Source: Candidatus Terraquivivens tikiterensis
Lineage (GTDB): Archaea; Thermoproteota; Nitrososphaeria_A; Caldarchaeales; Wolframiiraptoraceae
Direction of reading: 5' to 3'
NCBI GenBank assembly: GCA_003056285.1
Contig: NDWU01000008.1
Location: 1 to 55,247, forward strand
DNA: 55,247 bases
Shown: in pieces, positions 23,742 to 31,785 of the stretch
How positions within the stretch are numbered: the first letter of the stretch is position 1
Layout of the letters: the number at the start of each line of letters is the position of its first letter
Made by a program: the position numbers and the translations under genes
The notes under the pieces: generated by a model
Told to the model about the DNA's origin: nothing
Seen by the model: only the letters and a program-made list of their open reading frames with translations
The model's database searches: none

Positions 23742-23892
23742 AGCCAAACGCGGCTACAAGCCGGTGGGCTTCTTGCTTTGACAGTAAGCTTGCTGATACT
23801 TTCTAACAATGCTTCATCTCGGCTGGCGACTTAGAGCTACACCAGCCCCGCCAGCTCACAGGCCATTGTGAGGCCCAACATCGGCTGGTGTA
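23742..23892 (-). ncRNA. Orphan omegaRNA-like locus (TnpB 3' end and right end without tnpB)
   Basis: On the minus strand the lower part (23785 to 23742) reads GCAAGAAGCCC(ACC)GGCTTGTAGCCG, matching the IS right-end consensus. Upstream of it a decayed frame resembles an IS1341 TnpB tail (KVSASLLSKQEAHRL). Positions 23821-23892 can pair as TACACCAGCC with GGCTGGTGTA (10 bp), GCTGGCG with CGCCAGC (7 bp) and CTCACA with TGTGAG (6 bp). The first two stems interlock as an H-type pseudoknot. Pseudoknots are known in TnpB omegaRNA, so I read this as an omegaRNA scaffold whose nuclease gene is gone. Confidence 0.5.
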
Positions 23893-24000
23893 AAAGGCAA
23901 GGGAGAAGTGCTATTCCATTTTAATCATCTCCGTCCCAACTTGGCCCTCACGGAAATAGACTATTCAGGATGCACAGCACGCGTCATTTTCTTAATTAAC

Positions 24001-24204
24001 ATGAATAAAATGAACTCCTGGAATGAATTGAAGTGTATAAAGAGCAGACACGTTAAAGAAATTTTCTGTAGCGTTAGATCGCCGGGAAGGAGGGTTGTCG
24101 AATTCGTCGTCAGGCTGAGAAACGTGCCTGGTGCCATAGCTAAAGTTTCTAAGGCTTTGGCCTTGAGGGGCTCAATGATCACACTTCCTAACCTTTTTCG
24201 ATAG
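24001..24204 (+). pseudogene. ACT-domain protein, 3'-truncated
   Basis: The frame contains VEFVVRLRNVPGAIAKVSKA then LALRG, the first beta strand, turn and helix of an ACT ligand-binding domain. After GSMI it runs into unrelated sequence that is the 3' end of the convergent pilus operon. The last three strands of the domain, and probably more, are missing. The upstream residues (from 23908 in the track) do not look like a known domain. Confidence 0.6.
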
Positions 24205-26439
24205 CCTGCTCGCCGTCAGGATGGCCCCAGCGATTACGGCAGCCGCCATCATGGGCAATGCCATCGTGCAAAGGTCGTCCATACCCAATGCAACCCCTCC
24301 CAGCTCAGCTACTACCGGAAGCTTTACCCTGACGTCGCCCGAGCCTGGTACCGAGATCTGCTGCTCTACGCCCTTGGAGCCCCTGTAGGCCTTCAACGTG
24401 TACCTTCCTTCCGGTAGGTTATGGAACTCCGCGAGGCTCCCATACTTCTTGTCTACGAGCAAGAATCCCCTGCTCAGCTCAACATCGGCATCCAAAGGAG
24501 AGCCGAGCTCGTTTAGGACGGTTACCCTGAGAGAGTATAAGGGGACTGCTAAGTACATGTCCTTATCCATGACGGCTACTTCCCTCTCGACTAACGTGAA
24601 CCCTCTGTACGTTGCCCTCAGCTGATGCCTTCCGGATGGTACCTGGCCAAGCATGGCGACGCCTGTCTTATCCGTAACAGCCCTCGTTTTGCCGAGCGTT
24701 ACCTCCACGGCCTCGACAGGCTTACCGTACTGGTCGGCCACTCTGACCCTGACGTCGTACGCATCTACGGTTATATCGTACTCGCCCTGCCTGACGTAGA
24801 CCTTCGCGGAGAACACTTTCCTATCCCAAAGCGTAACCGTCAGGTTGTACGGCGCCTCGGGCATGTCCTGAAAACTTGCGACACCGCCATCGACGTTAGA
24901 CCGAGCACCGTATTCGAAACCATCGCCCGAGACGACGACAGTACCGGATGAGAGCGGTGAGCCGTCCATAGTCTTCAGCCTGAATGCCACGTCGTAAACT
25001 TTCAGCCTGACCTCCGCCACCCTGCGTTCCTTCGTCAGCGCTACGGCACCATCGAACACTCCTATGCCCATCCAGTACGCCTCGATACGGTATTCCCCTT
25101 CTGTCGCGTCAGGAAGCTCAAGGATGCCTTTGGTCACCTTCCATTCCTTACCTTCTATGTACGCCTTCTTTATGTCCATAGCATCTCCTGAATAGTCCTT
25201 GAACACGATCATCCCGTCGAATACAGATAGGTTGAGAAGGTTCTCGCCATGGTTCTCAGGTATCCTCACCCTGTAATGGCCGACCGTGACGTTCTTTCCC
25301 AGATATCGGTTATACGCGTAAACGCTTACGTCGTATTCGCCCTTTGGTAAGGCATAGAAGCACAACCTCTCCCTCCCTAGCTTCTCCTCATGGATTCCCA
25401 TACCGGAGATCCTGGCGGAAAACTCCATCAGGGTTCTCCTACCATCCGCATCCCTTAGGTCCAGGATTATGTCGCCAACAGCGGCAGTCGCGTTGATATA
25501 CGCTCCGACCATAAGCGGCGGGACAGGAGATGTAACCGTTACGTTCCCACGGAATACCTCGACGCCCCTGTGCTCTATCGATACGTTGTACCTCCCGTAG
25601 GGCACGTTCCTGAACACCGCGAAACCGTTATCCAGACGCTGCTCGACGTTTCCCAGATAGGCAGTAGCGTTCAAGGGCCTTCCAGAAATATCCCTCGCCT
25701 TAAGCTGCACGTCGAATACCTTTGTCTTTATCATACCAGAAGATGCCAACTCGTAGAGGGAGTACGGAGCCGGGCTGTGTACGTTAACCAACCTGCCGTC
25801 GTACGGGGACCTGTACCACACGGTTACCTCATAGTAGTCGTCGTGCAGCCTATCAACGTTCACTACGCCGCTTTCGGACGAATACGTATAAGTCATTCCC
25901 GTCGAATAGCTCTTCATCGTAACCGTCGTGTAGGGTACAGCGCTCCCTCCCGTATAGTCCCTAACTTCAAGCTTAAAGCTCCTGTAAGGCAGGGATTGTA
26001 TGCAGCACACATCATGAACCGTTACAGTGAACACGTTGGGCTCATCCCCGATGGACGTGCGTACGTGCGCGTATGCCCTTACGTTACCCGTTGGAGCCAT
26101 AGGCGGAAGGCTAACTGGAACCCATAGACCACTTTTGGTCTCGTTCACGCCCAACCTGACCGGTCTATCCAGGCTTAGGGACCCGACGTACCCCGTAGCC
26201 TCGACGAACAGCTCTATCCCGTACACGTATACATCCCGTCCGTACACGTTCGTTAAAGCCAGGTCCACCTCACCATTACCACCCGGATGTATGTCCCCGG
26301 ACTGCCTGTATATCGAGCCCTCGAATACCTCCTTAACAATCTGAGGGAAGGCTGGCACGTTCAGGGTTGCAAAGGCGAAGATGGCCAGAAGGAACAGCCA
26401 CATCGTCCCGGCGTTCAACCCTTTTCTAACCCAATGCAT
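24172..26439 (-). CDS. Membrane-anchored protein of tandem carboxypeptidase-regulatory-like repeats
   Basis: About 755 residues. An N-terminal signal anchor (MWLFLLAIFAFATLNV) leads to an extracellular region of about six to seven beta-sandwich repeats of the carboxypeptidase-regulatory/PEGA-like kind, each with a G-YxxxV turn: YGRYNVSIEHRGVEVFRGNV, SGRHQLRATYRGFTLVEREV and EGRYTLKAYRGSKGVEQQ. A C-terminal membrane helix (LPMMAAAVIAGAILTASRL) ends in a basic tail. This is the last gene of the 20-kb operon. I place the start at ATG 26439, which has GGAG 4 bp ahead, not at the track's GTG 26475 inside the preceding gene. It probably acts as a surface adhesin, stalk or sensor of the machine. Confidence 0.75.
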   Translation of the reverse strand: MHWVRKGLNAGTMWLFLLAIFAFATLNVPAFPQIVKEVFEGSIYRQSGDIHPGGNGEVDLALTNVYGRDVYVYGIELFVEATGYVGSLSLDRPVRLGVNETKSGLWVPVSLPPMAPTGNVRAYAHVRTSIGDEPNVFTVTVHDVCCIQSLPYRSFKLEVRDYTGGSAVPYTTVTMKSYSTGMTYTYSSESGVVNVDRLHDDYYEVTVWYRSPYDGRLVNVHSPAPYSLYELASSGMIKTKVFDVQLKARDISGRPLNATAYLGNVEQRLDNGFAVFRNVPYGRYNVSIEHRGVEVFRGNVTVTSPVPPLMVGAYINATAAVGDIILDLRDADGRRTLMEFSARISGMGIHEEKLGRERLCFYALPKGEYDVSVYAYNRYLGKNVTVGHYRVRIPENHGENLLNLSVFDGMIVFKDYSGDAMDIKKAYIEGKEWKVTKGILELPDATEGEYRIEAYWMGIGVFDGAVALTKERRVAEVRLKVYDVAFRLKTMDGSPLSSGTVVVSGDGFEYGARSNVDGGVASFQDMPEAPYNLTVTLWDRKVFSAKVYVRQGEYDITVDAYDVRVRVADQYGKPVEAVEVTLGKTRAVTDKTGVAMLGQVPSGRHQLRATYRGFTLVEREVAVMDKDMYLAVPLYSLRVTVLNELGSPLDADVELSRGFLLVDKKYGSLAEFHNLPEGRYTLKAYRGSKGVEQQISVPGSGDVRVKLPVVAELGGVALGMDDLCTMALPMMAAAVIAGAILTASRLSKKVRKCDH

Positions 26440-26453
26440 CGTTCTCCACGCCC

Positions 26454-28613
26454 CTACGATGTCTCCCCATCCCACTCTCCCGGAGCTTGCATAGAACCTC
26501 TCCTGCCCTTCAAAAACCTCTTGACAGCAAAGTACGCCAGGAGCGTAGCCCCTAAGAGCGTTGCAGCTTGGATGGCAAGCACAATGGGTAGAGCCTGCTG
26601 CCCGCCTTCATGCCGGGGCCTCTTCACGATGAGCGTTACCTCAGCCTCTGCTCCGTCGGCCCTTATCCTAATCCTAGCCTCTCCTTCTGGAGCGTCATCC
26701 GAGGCTGTCGCTAAGATGCTTGAATCGACTGGGCACATGGGCTTAAGCGCTATGCTTGGCGTCCTGAGGGCAATGTACTCACCCATACCAATCTTCTCTA
26801 CGCTTACATCTGGCTTCCCCGAGAAGCCGTTGAGGGGGGCTAGCGTGAACGGTACGACGGTCGAGGAGCCTGCGTAGACCTCAAAAAACCTATTCTGGAG
26901 CTCGATCCTGAGCGATGGCTGAGGATAATGCTCTTCCTTGACCCTGTATAGAGCCTTCCTCGTCATCACGAGGGCCTCATCCTTACCGGTCCAGGCTATG
27001 CCCTTGACCTCCTCTCCTACGCTTACGGGCAGAGCCCATGCCGCGTATCCGTCAAACAGGATCAAAGAGCCGTCGGCCGTTCCTATCAGGGCGTACGAGC
27101 CGTCAGGCCTCATCGATATCGTTCTCAGCCTGTGCTTGCCAAGGCTGAGTGCCGCTACGGACCCGTCCCTGAGCACGATTACCTTCCCCGACTCCGCTAT
27201 TGCTATCCCTGAACACTCTGTCTCGGCTACCCCTACGAGCCTATCGTCGACTTCAGCCACCACGACCTGTGGAGCGATCCTGACGGCGACCCTTTCACCC
27301 ACGGCATAGCTCGACGAGGCGGCCAGTAGGTCCCTGCCCGTAGCGTTGATGGGCACCACATCGCCCTCTAGCGATGCCTTGACGAGCCTGCCTCCCCTTC
27401 CTGCGAGGACGAGCCACCCGTCTCCGGACGGAGAGATAGCGTTGAAATCGCCCGCCGAAACCCTTAGGCTTAAGCTGCTGAGGTAGCCAGGGCCTACGAG
27501 CCATATGGACCTCTTGCCGAGGATTACAGCCCTCCCTCCTGGAATGGCAGAGACAGCCCTAGGCTCGTCGCCAACCTCTCCTACCGCCCTGAAGAAGCCA
27601 CCGCTGTACTCTAAGACCTCTCCCCTGGATCCGATTACGAAGGCTCCGTTCCCCGTTCCGGCTATGGCTGCGTACTCAGAGGCCTGGAGCGTTAAGAGCT
27701 TAAGGCCTTTTTCGTCCAGCACGCCTACCTCTCCCCTCTCACCTACCAGGATCGTGCCCAGCCTGCCGTAGGCCGCATCGGCCACTTTGAACCAGACCGT
27801 CGAGAGCAGGCTAGTCCTGTTCTCGGCTACGTCGTATAACACAACCCTGTCACGGCCTACGAGCACGAAGCCCCTAGGGTGCTTCCTAGCGAGCGCGTAC
27901 GCTCCGTCTACTACCTTTCTCGGAGCACCCCCATCGAGCCTGTAGATGCCGTCATCGGCATGAACCCATAGGCCGCCGAGGTGAAGGTGCATGCTCCTAG
28001 CCTTGGCCTTACCGAGCTGCAGCTCATTTTGAGGGGGGATAGGCTCTCCGTCCTTCAGGCTGATCGAGAGGGTGGAGCTGGATCCTAAAACCGTGACCCT
28101 ATCGTCCCCGGACCACTCCAAATCGACGACGTCGATGGGAACGTCAAGGATGGACTCTACGGCTCCGGCTTTGTACACGAGTAACCTCCTGCCCGATGCC
28201 ATCGCCGCCCTTTCCCCGCTTACCTTAACTACGCTCAGCCTATCGTTCTCGCCAAGAACCCTCCTAGGTTCAAAGCTCATCCCGTCCGGCCTTATAACGA
28301 CGAGCACTCCCCCGGCTCCGACGGCAACGCAGAACCCTTCGCCGCAGTCTACGTCCACGAGGTCGCTACCGACGACCTTCTCAGAATGGAGCCTAGAGTC
28401 CTTGTAGATTATGACAGCTCCGGCCTTTCCTACGGCTACGAAGCCATCCCCATAAGGGCTTATGGCGGTGATGCCTGCGTCGAGCGTAAGCCTCTCGTAA
28501 GAGAACCTGAAGGATGGCTCTTGGGCACATGCCGGCACGATGGCTGTTAATAGAAAGAGGAGGGGTGTCGAGATGGACAGCACGCTGAGCGTAAGAACAA
28601 TCGGAGGCCTCAA
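26454..28613 (-). CDS. Membrane-anchored beta-propeller protein
   Basis: A 719-residue secreted protein with a signal peptide (LTLSVLSISTPLLFLLTAIV). A long extracellular domain follows with regular short repeats of propeller blades: VAVGKAGAVIIY, VAVGAGGVLVVI, ILVGERGEVGVL, VIGSRGEVLEYSGG, IAESGKVIVLRDG, LIGTADGSLILFDG. Then come an Ig/NEW3-like beta domain (about residues 560-660) and one C-terminal helix (ALPIVLAIQAATLLGATLLA) with a basic cytoplasmic tail. The start is TTG, 7 bp after the stop of the preceding gene, so translation is coupled. It probably binds a ligand or partner outside the cell. Confidence 0.75.
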   Translation of the reverse strand: MRPPIVLTLSVLSISTPLLFLLTAIVPACAQEPSFRFSYERLTLDAGITAISPYGDGFVAVGKAGAVIIYKDSRLHSEKVVGSDLVDVDCGEGFCVAVGAGGVLVVIRPDGMSFEPRRVLGENDRLSVVKVSGERAAMASGRRLLVYKAGAVESILDVPIDVVDLEWSGDDRVTVLGSSSTLSISLKDGEPIPPQNELQLGKAKARSMHLHLGGLWVHADDGIYRLDGGAPRKVVDGAYALARKHPRGFVLVGRDRVVLYDVAENRTSLLSTVWFKVADAAYGRLGTILVGERGEVGVLDEKGLKLLTLQASEYAAIAGTGNGAFVIGSRGEVLEYSGGFFRAVGEVGDEPRAVSAIPGGRAVILGKRSIWLVGPGYLSSLSLRVSAGDFNAISPSGDGWLVLAGRGGRLVKASLEGDVVPINATGRDLLAASSSYAVGERVAVRIAPQVVVAEVDDRLVGVAETECSGIAIAESGKVIVLRDGSVAALSLGKHRLRTISMRPDGSYALIGTADGSLILFDGYAAWALPVSVGEEVKGIAWTGKDEALVMTRKALYRVKEEHYPQPSLRIELQNRFFEVYAGSSTVVPFTLAPLNGFSGKPDVSVEKIGMGEYIALRTPSIALKPMCPVDSSILATASDDAPEGEARIRIRADGAEAEVTLIVKRPRHEGGQQALPIVLAIQAATLLGATLLAYFAVKRFLKGRRGSMQAPGEWDGETS

Positions 28614-28620
28614 TACCAGC

Positions 28621-31600
28621 TCACCTTACGAGGCCCAAGTCCTTTAGCATCCCTCCATACCCCTCGAGCTCCATCTCCTTTAGCCATGCGTCGTCCAGCG
28701 TGCCTCCTCTGTCCAAAACCGCCTGGACCGCCTCTGCCAAAGCCTCCAGCTCTTCTGGATCCATGAAGCCGGATAGCAGGGCTTTAACGGCCATCCTTCC
28801 GGCACCCTTCCTGTCAACCTCCATGCACCTCTTAAGCTCCGCAGCTAGGCCGGCTTCCAGCTGCTGGAGCAGGCCGAGGGCCATTGCTGCCTTGGGTGCT
28901 ATTCCGCCTGTCTGCTTGAGAGCCTCAGCGCCGCGGGCGGCATCCACGAGGAACCTCCTAACCCTTCTCATCTTCCCGAGCACCCTCAGGTCGCTTAGGT
29001 AAGCCATGTATGCCTTTTCCACGATCAGCACGACGGCCTTGGAAAGGTCTAGGGCACCGGTGTTCAGGAGCTTACAGAGCTTGGATACGTACGCTCTACC
29101 TAACTTCGCATCGCTCCTCTTGTCCGTTATCTGGCTAGGGTACGTCGGCCTCGAGAGCGGTACGACGACTGTCCTGCCCTCTTCCTGGCTTGCTTTCACG
29201 TGCTTCACGAGAGATTCCAGGCGCTCGCCCTCGAGGGATACGACCTCCATCCTTTCGGTTAGCTTGATGGGCTTTACTATCAGGCCGGGCGGTACCAACC
29301 AGCCTATGCCCTCGAAGATTATCAGGTCTCCGGGTACGGCCTCGATCTTGCCGGTTATTGGTCGGGGAGGCTCTTCATCCTTGGCGACTTCCGCCGAAAG
29401 CTTCTTATATTCTTCGCGGATCCCACCATGCTCCAAGGAAGGCTTCCCGTTTTCCCCTACATTCGAGAGAAGCTTAGTTGCAGACTCAAGCTTATCGACG
29501 ACCGTTAGCATGGCCGCGACGATCGTGTCCTCGTCTAGCCTGGCGTTCCTAAGAAGGTTATGAGCGGCCCTGTAGCACTCAACCCTATCGCCCGCCTTGC
29601 CGGACTCTGCTATGCTCTTTGCTACCCTGATAAAATCTTCCCTGCTTATGCCCAGCTCGTCCAGCTCCCTGAAGAGCTCCTCCGGAAGCTCCCCTAAGAT
29701 CCCTGCAGCCGGCCCTGCCTCCTCTGGCCTAAAGGCCTCGGCAGGCTTCCCCTCGGGAGCCTCCATTTCCTTCTGTTTTGTTAGCCTTGCTCCGCATGCC
29801 ATGCAGTACCTATCGGATTCCCTGACGTAGGAGCCGCAGTACGGACACTCGTACTTCTCCGGGCGCTCTTCCTGCCCAACACCTTCTCTCCGTACCCCCT
29901 TAAGCTCGGCTCCGCAACTTAAGCAGAATCTGTATGAAGGTTTTAGGACTGCCTCGCAGTATGGGCACCTTCTTGTACCATCCTCAGGTATAGCGCCGGC
30001 TTCCTCTAGAGGCCGTGTTTGCTGTGTTGAGGGCTTTTCCACATCCTTGAATGGCGGCCTCTCACCGTATACCCGCACGTAAACTTCCTCGAGCGCCTCC
30101 CTCAGCGGGGCAGGAGGTTCCAGGAACCTATCCATGAGGCCGCTCTCCATGAGGGCGGCGGAAAGCTTGGAGACGTCCCTTTCTTGAAGCCTCCTCAGCA
30201 CATCATCCTCCCTGAGCAACCTTACGTAACGTACGGCATCCTCCTCAGTTTTCGCACCGTGTACGCGCTCGATCCATCTTTCGAATACCTTCCTGCTCGA
30301 AGGTACCAGGTAGAGCCATGCTAGGTATGCTCCTATTGACCCTGCTATGCAACGAAGGTGCTCGGGATTTAGATACGTTCTGTACATCTCCCTGCATTCC
30401 CTTAATATGGCGTTTAGCAACCTTCCTTTTGCTCCCCTCGTCCTGAGGGCGAGCTCAGAAAGGGTAAGCCTGCACCCATCCGTCAGCAACTGCCTAAGCC
30501 CGTCGACTTCCATCCCAGGCGCCATGCCTTCTCCAGGATAGAACGCGAAGATGCCATTCACCGGCTCACCCGCGGCCTCCCTCAGGCCCTCCAGCTTCCT
30601 CTCTACCTGAGAGGCCCGACGCCTTCGCACCTCTTCAAGCCTTCTCTTGAAATACGGTACCGTCAAAGTGCTCCCTACCAAAGACGTGCCCAAGAGCCCC
30701 CAACCTAGCAGCATCCATAGCTGCTCGTAGGTCATGATCCTTGCATCTCCCAACACCACGTAAGGGCACGGGTCCATCTGCCTGAACTCCGCCGTTATGA
30801 AAGCGTAACCATCCTTTGCCACGAAGCTTCCGAGCTCTGAGCTGCCTAGGCTCCTTACGGCATGCTCCTCTCCAGTCCAGCCCAGAAATTCGTAGCAGCC
30901 CAGGGGATATGCCTCTACGTATACGGTCGTACCCGGCTCTACCCACAGCTCCATCTTCCCCTTCAGGCCGAGCCCCCTCTGCGTGATTGGCACCGTCGAT
31001 ACCCTAACCTTTCCAGCATCGGGAGGGCTTGCCTCGACCCTTACCATCGAGAACCCCATGCCGTACGTCCTGTAAGCCTCCTGCTCCGGTAGCAAAGCGT
31101 TAAGCGGCCTGAGGATTGCCTTGAGCGTCATGTTCTTCTCAGCCGTCACCCATAGGGGGTTTGGGAGGGCCGTCGGCGCGTCGGTAAGCCACCCCTCCAC
31201 CATGCAGCCGATCTTAGGTATGGCCTCTAACCTGAGAGGCTCGCCGTCAACCCAAGGCCCTGCCTTGTAGATGCCCTCGGCGACCCTCTGAACGTCTATG
31301 CTTACCTCCTTGCCCTCACGCCAAGTGCTGGCCTTGATGCCATCCAGGCATGCCTCTCCGTTAACGGCTACGGATGCATACACTTTCATGGGCCTCTTGT
31401 ACGTTATGTGCACCTCTACAAGGTTATCCCCTGCCCTCAGCCATGTCGATGCCGAGGATGCTCCCTCGATTGTATAGTTCTCGTACGCCATGACCTTCAG
31501 CCACCCAGCGTAGCACCTAGTTCCTGGGACAACGTCCACAGCTAACCTCACCTGAGCATACTCCCTGAAGGGCCCGGCCTTCCACGTGTACCCGTCTAAC

Positions 31601-31785
31601 CTTGTAGGCTTCGCGTCCTCGTAGTCTACCTCGAGCCTTATGCCACCGACGCATTGGGGCTCGTCGACCTTTATCGTAAGCCATGCTTGACCTATTCCGT
31701 CATCGGAGCGCGCCGGATGCGTTAGCGTAAGCATCAGCGCCATGAGGGCTATCGAGAACACCGCTACGATCCTCTTCGGCACCAT
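28621..31785 (-). CDS. Large transmembrane protein: Cys-paired extracellular repeats, cytoplasmic zinc ribbons
   Basis: About 1,054 residues. A signal peptide (MVPKRIVAVFSIALMALMLT) is followed by three to four extracellular beta repeats, each with a Cys pair and a G-W turn (RCYAGWLKV, GCMVEGWLTD, GCYEFLGWTG). One helix (MLLGWGLLGTSLVGSTLTVP) leads into a cytoplasmic part of about 650 residues with helical domains and two zinc ribbons (CPYCEAVL...FCLSCGAEL and CPYCGSYV...YCMACGARL). The start at 31785 overlaps the preceding stop as TGATG; the track's 31860 is internal to the upstream gene. Topology is as in a receptor that passes an outside signal to the pilus ATPase/platform. Function not known. 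Confidence 0.7.
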   Translation of the reverse strand: MVPKRIVAVFSIALMALMLTLTHPARSDDGIGQAWLTIKVDEPQCVGGIRLEVDYEDAKPTRLDGYTWKAGPFREYAQVRLAVDVVPGTRCYAGWLKVMAYENYTIEGASSASTWLRAGDNLVEVHITYKRPMKVYASVAVNGEACLDGIKASTWREGKEVSIDVQRVAEGIYKAGPWVDGEPLRLEAIPKIGCMVEGWLTDAPTALPNPLWVTAEKNMTLKAILRPLNALLPEQEAYRTYGMGFSMVRVEASPPDAGKVRVSTVPITQRGLGLKGKMELWVEPGTTVYVEAYPLGCYEFLGWTGEEHAVRSLGSSELGSFVAKDGYAFITAEFRQMDPCPYVVLGDARIMTYEQLWMLLGWGLLGTSLVGSTLTVPYFKRRLEEVRRRRASQVERKLEGLREAAGEPVNGIFAFYPGEGMAPGMEVDGLRQLLTDGCRLTLSELALRTRGAKGRLLNAILRECREMYRTYLNPEHLRCIAGSIGAYLAWLYLVPSSRKVFERWIERVHGAKTEEDAVRYVRLLREDDVLRRLQERDVSKLSAALMESGLMDRFLEPPAPLREALEEVYVRVYGERPPFKDVEKPSTQQTRPLEEAGAIPEDGTRRCPYCEAVLKPSYRFCLSCGAELKGVRREGVGQEERPEKYECPYCGSYVRESDRYCMACGARLTKQKEMEAPEGKPAEAFRPEEAGPAAGILGELPEELFRELDELGISREDFIRVAKSIAESGKAGDRVECYRAAHNLLRNARLDEDTIVAAMLTVVDKLESATKLLSNVGENGKPSLEHGGIREEYKKLSAEVAKDEEPPRPITGKIEAVPGDLIIFEGIGWLVPPGLIVKPIKLTERMEVVSLEGERLESLVKHVKASQEEGRTVVVPLSRPTYPSQITDKRSDAKLGRAYVSKLCKLLNTGALDLSKAVVLIVEKAYMAYLSDLRVLGKMRRVRRFLVDAARGAEALKQTGGIAPKAAMALGLLQQLEAGLAAELKRCMEVDRKGAGRMAVKALLSGFMDPEELEALAEAVQAVLDRGGTLDDAWLKEMELEGYGGMLKDLGLVR

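Noticed and set aside
30635-30946. Various 60-190-residue ORFs opposite the pilus operon (for example 30635-30946, 29006-29563, 25570-26127, 35043-35507)
   Set aside because: They are frames opposite or within long real genes of high GC third-position bias and have no protein motifs.
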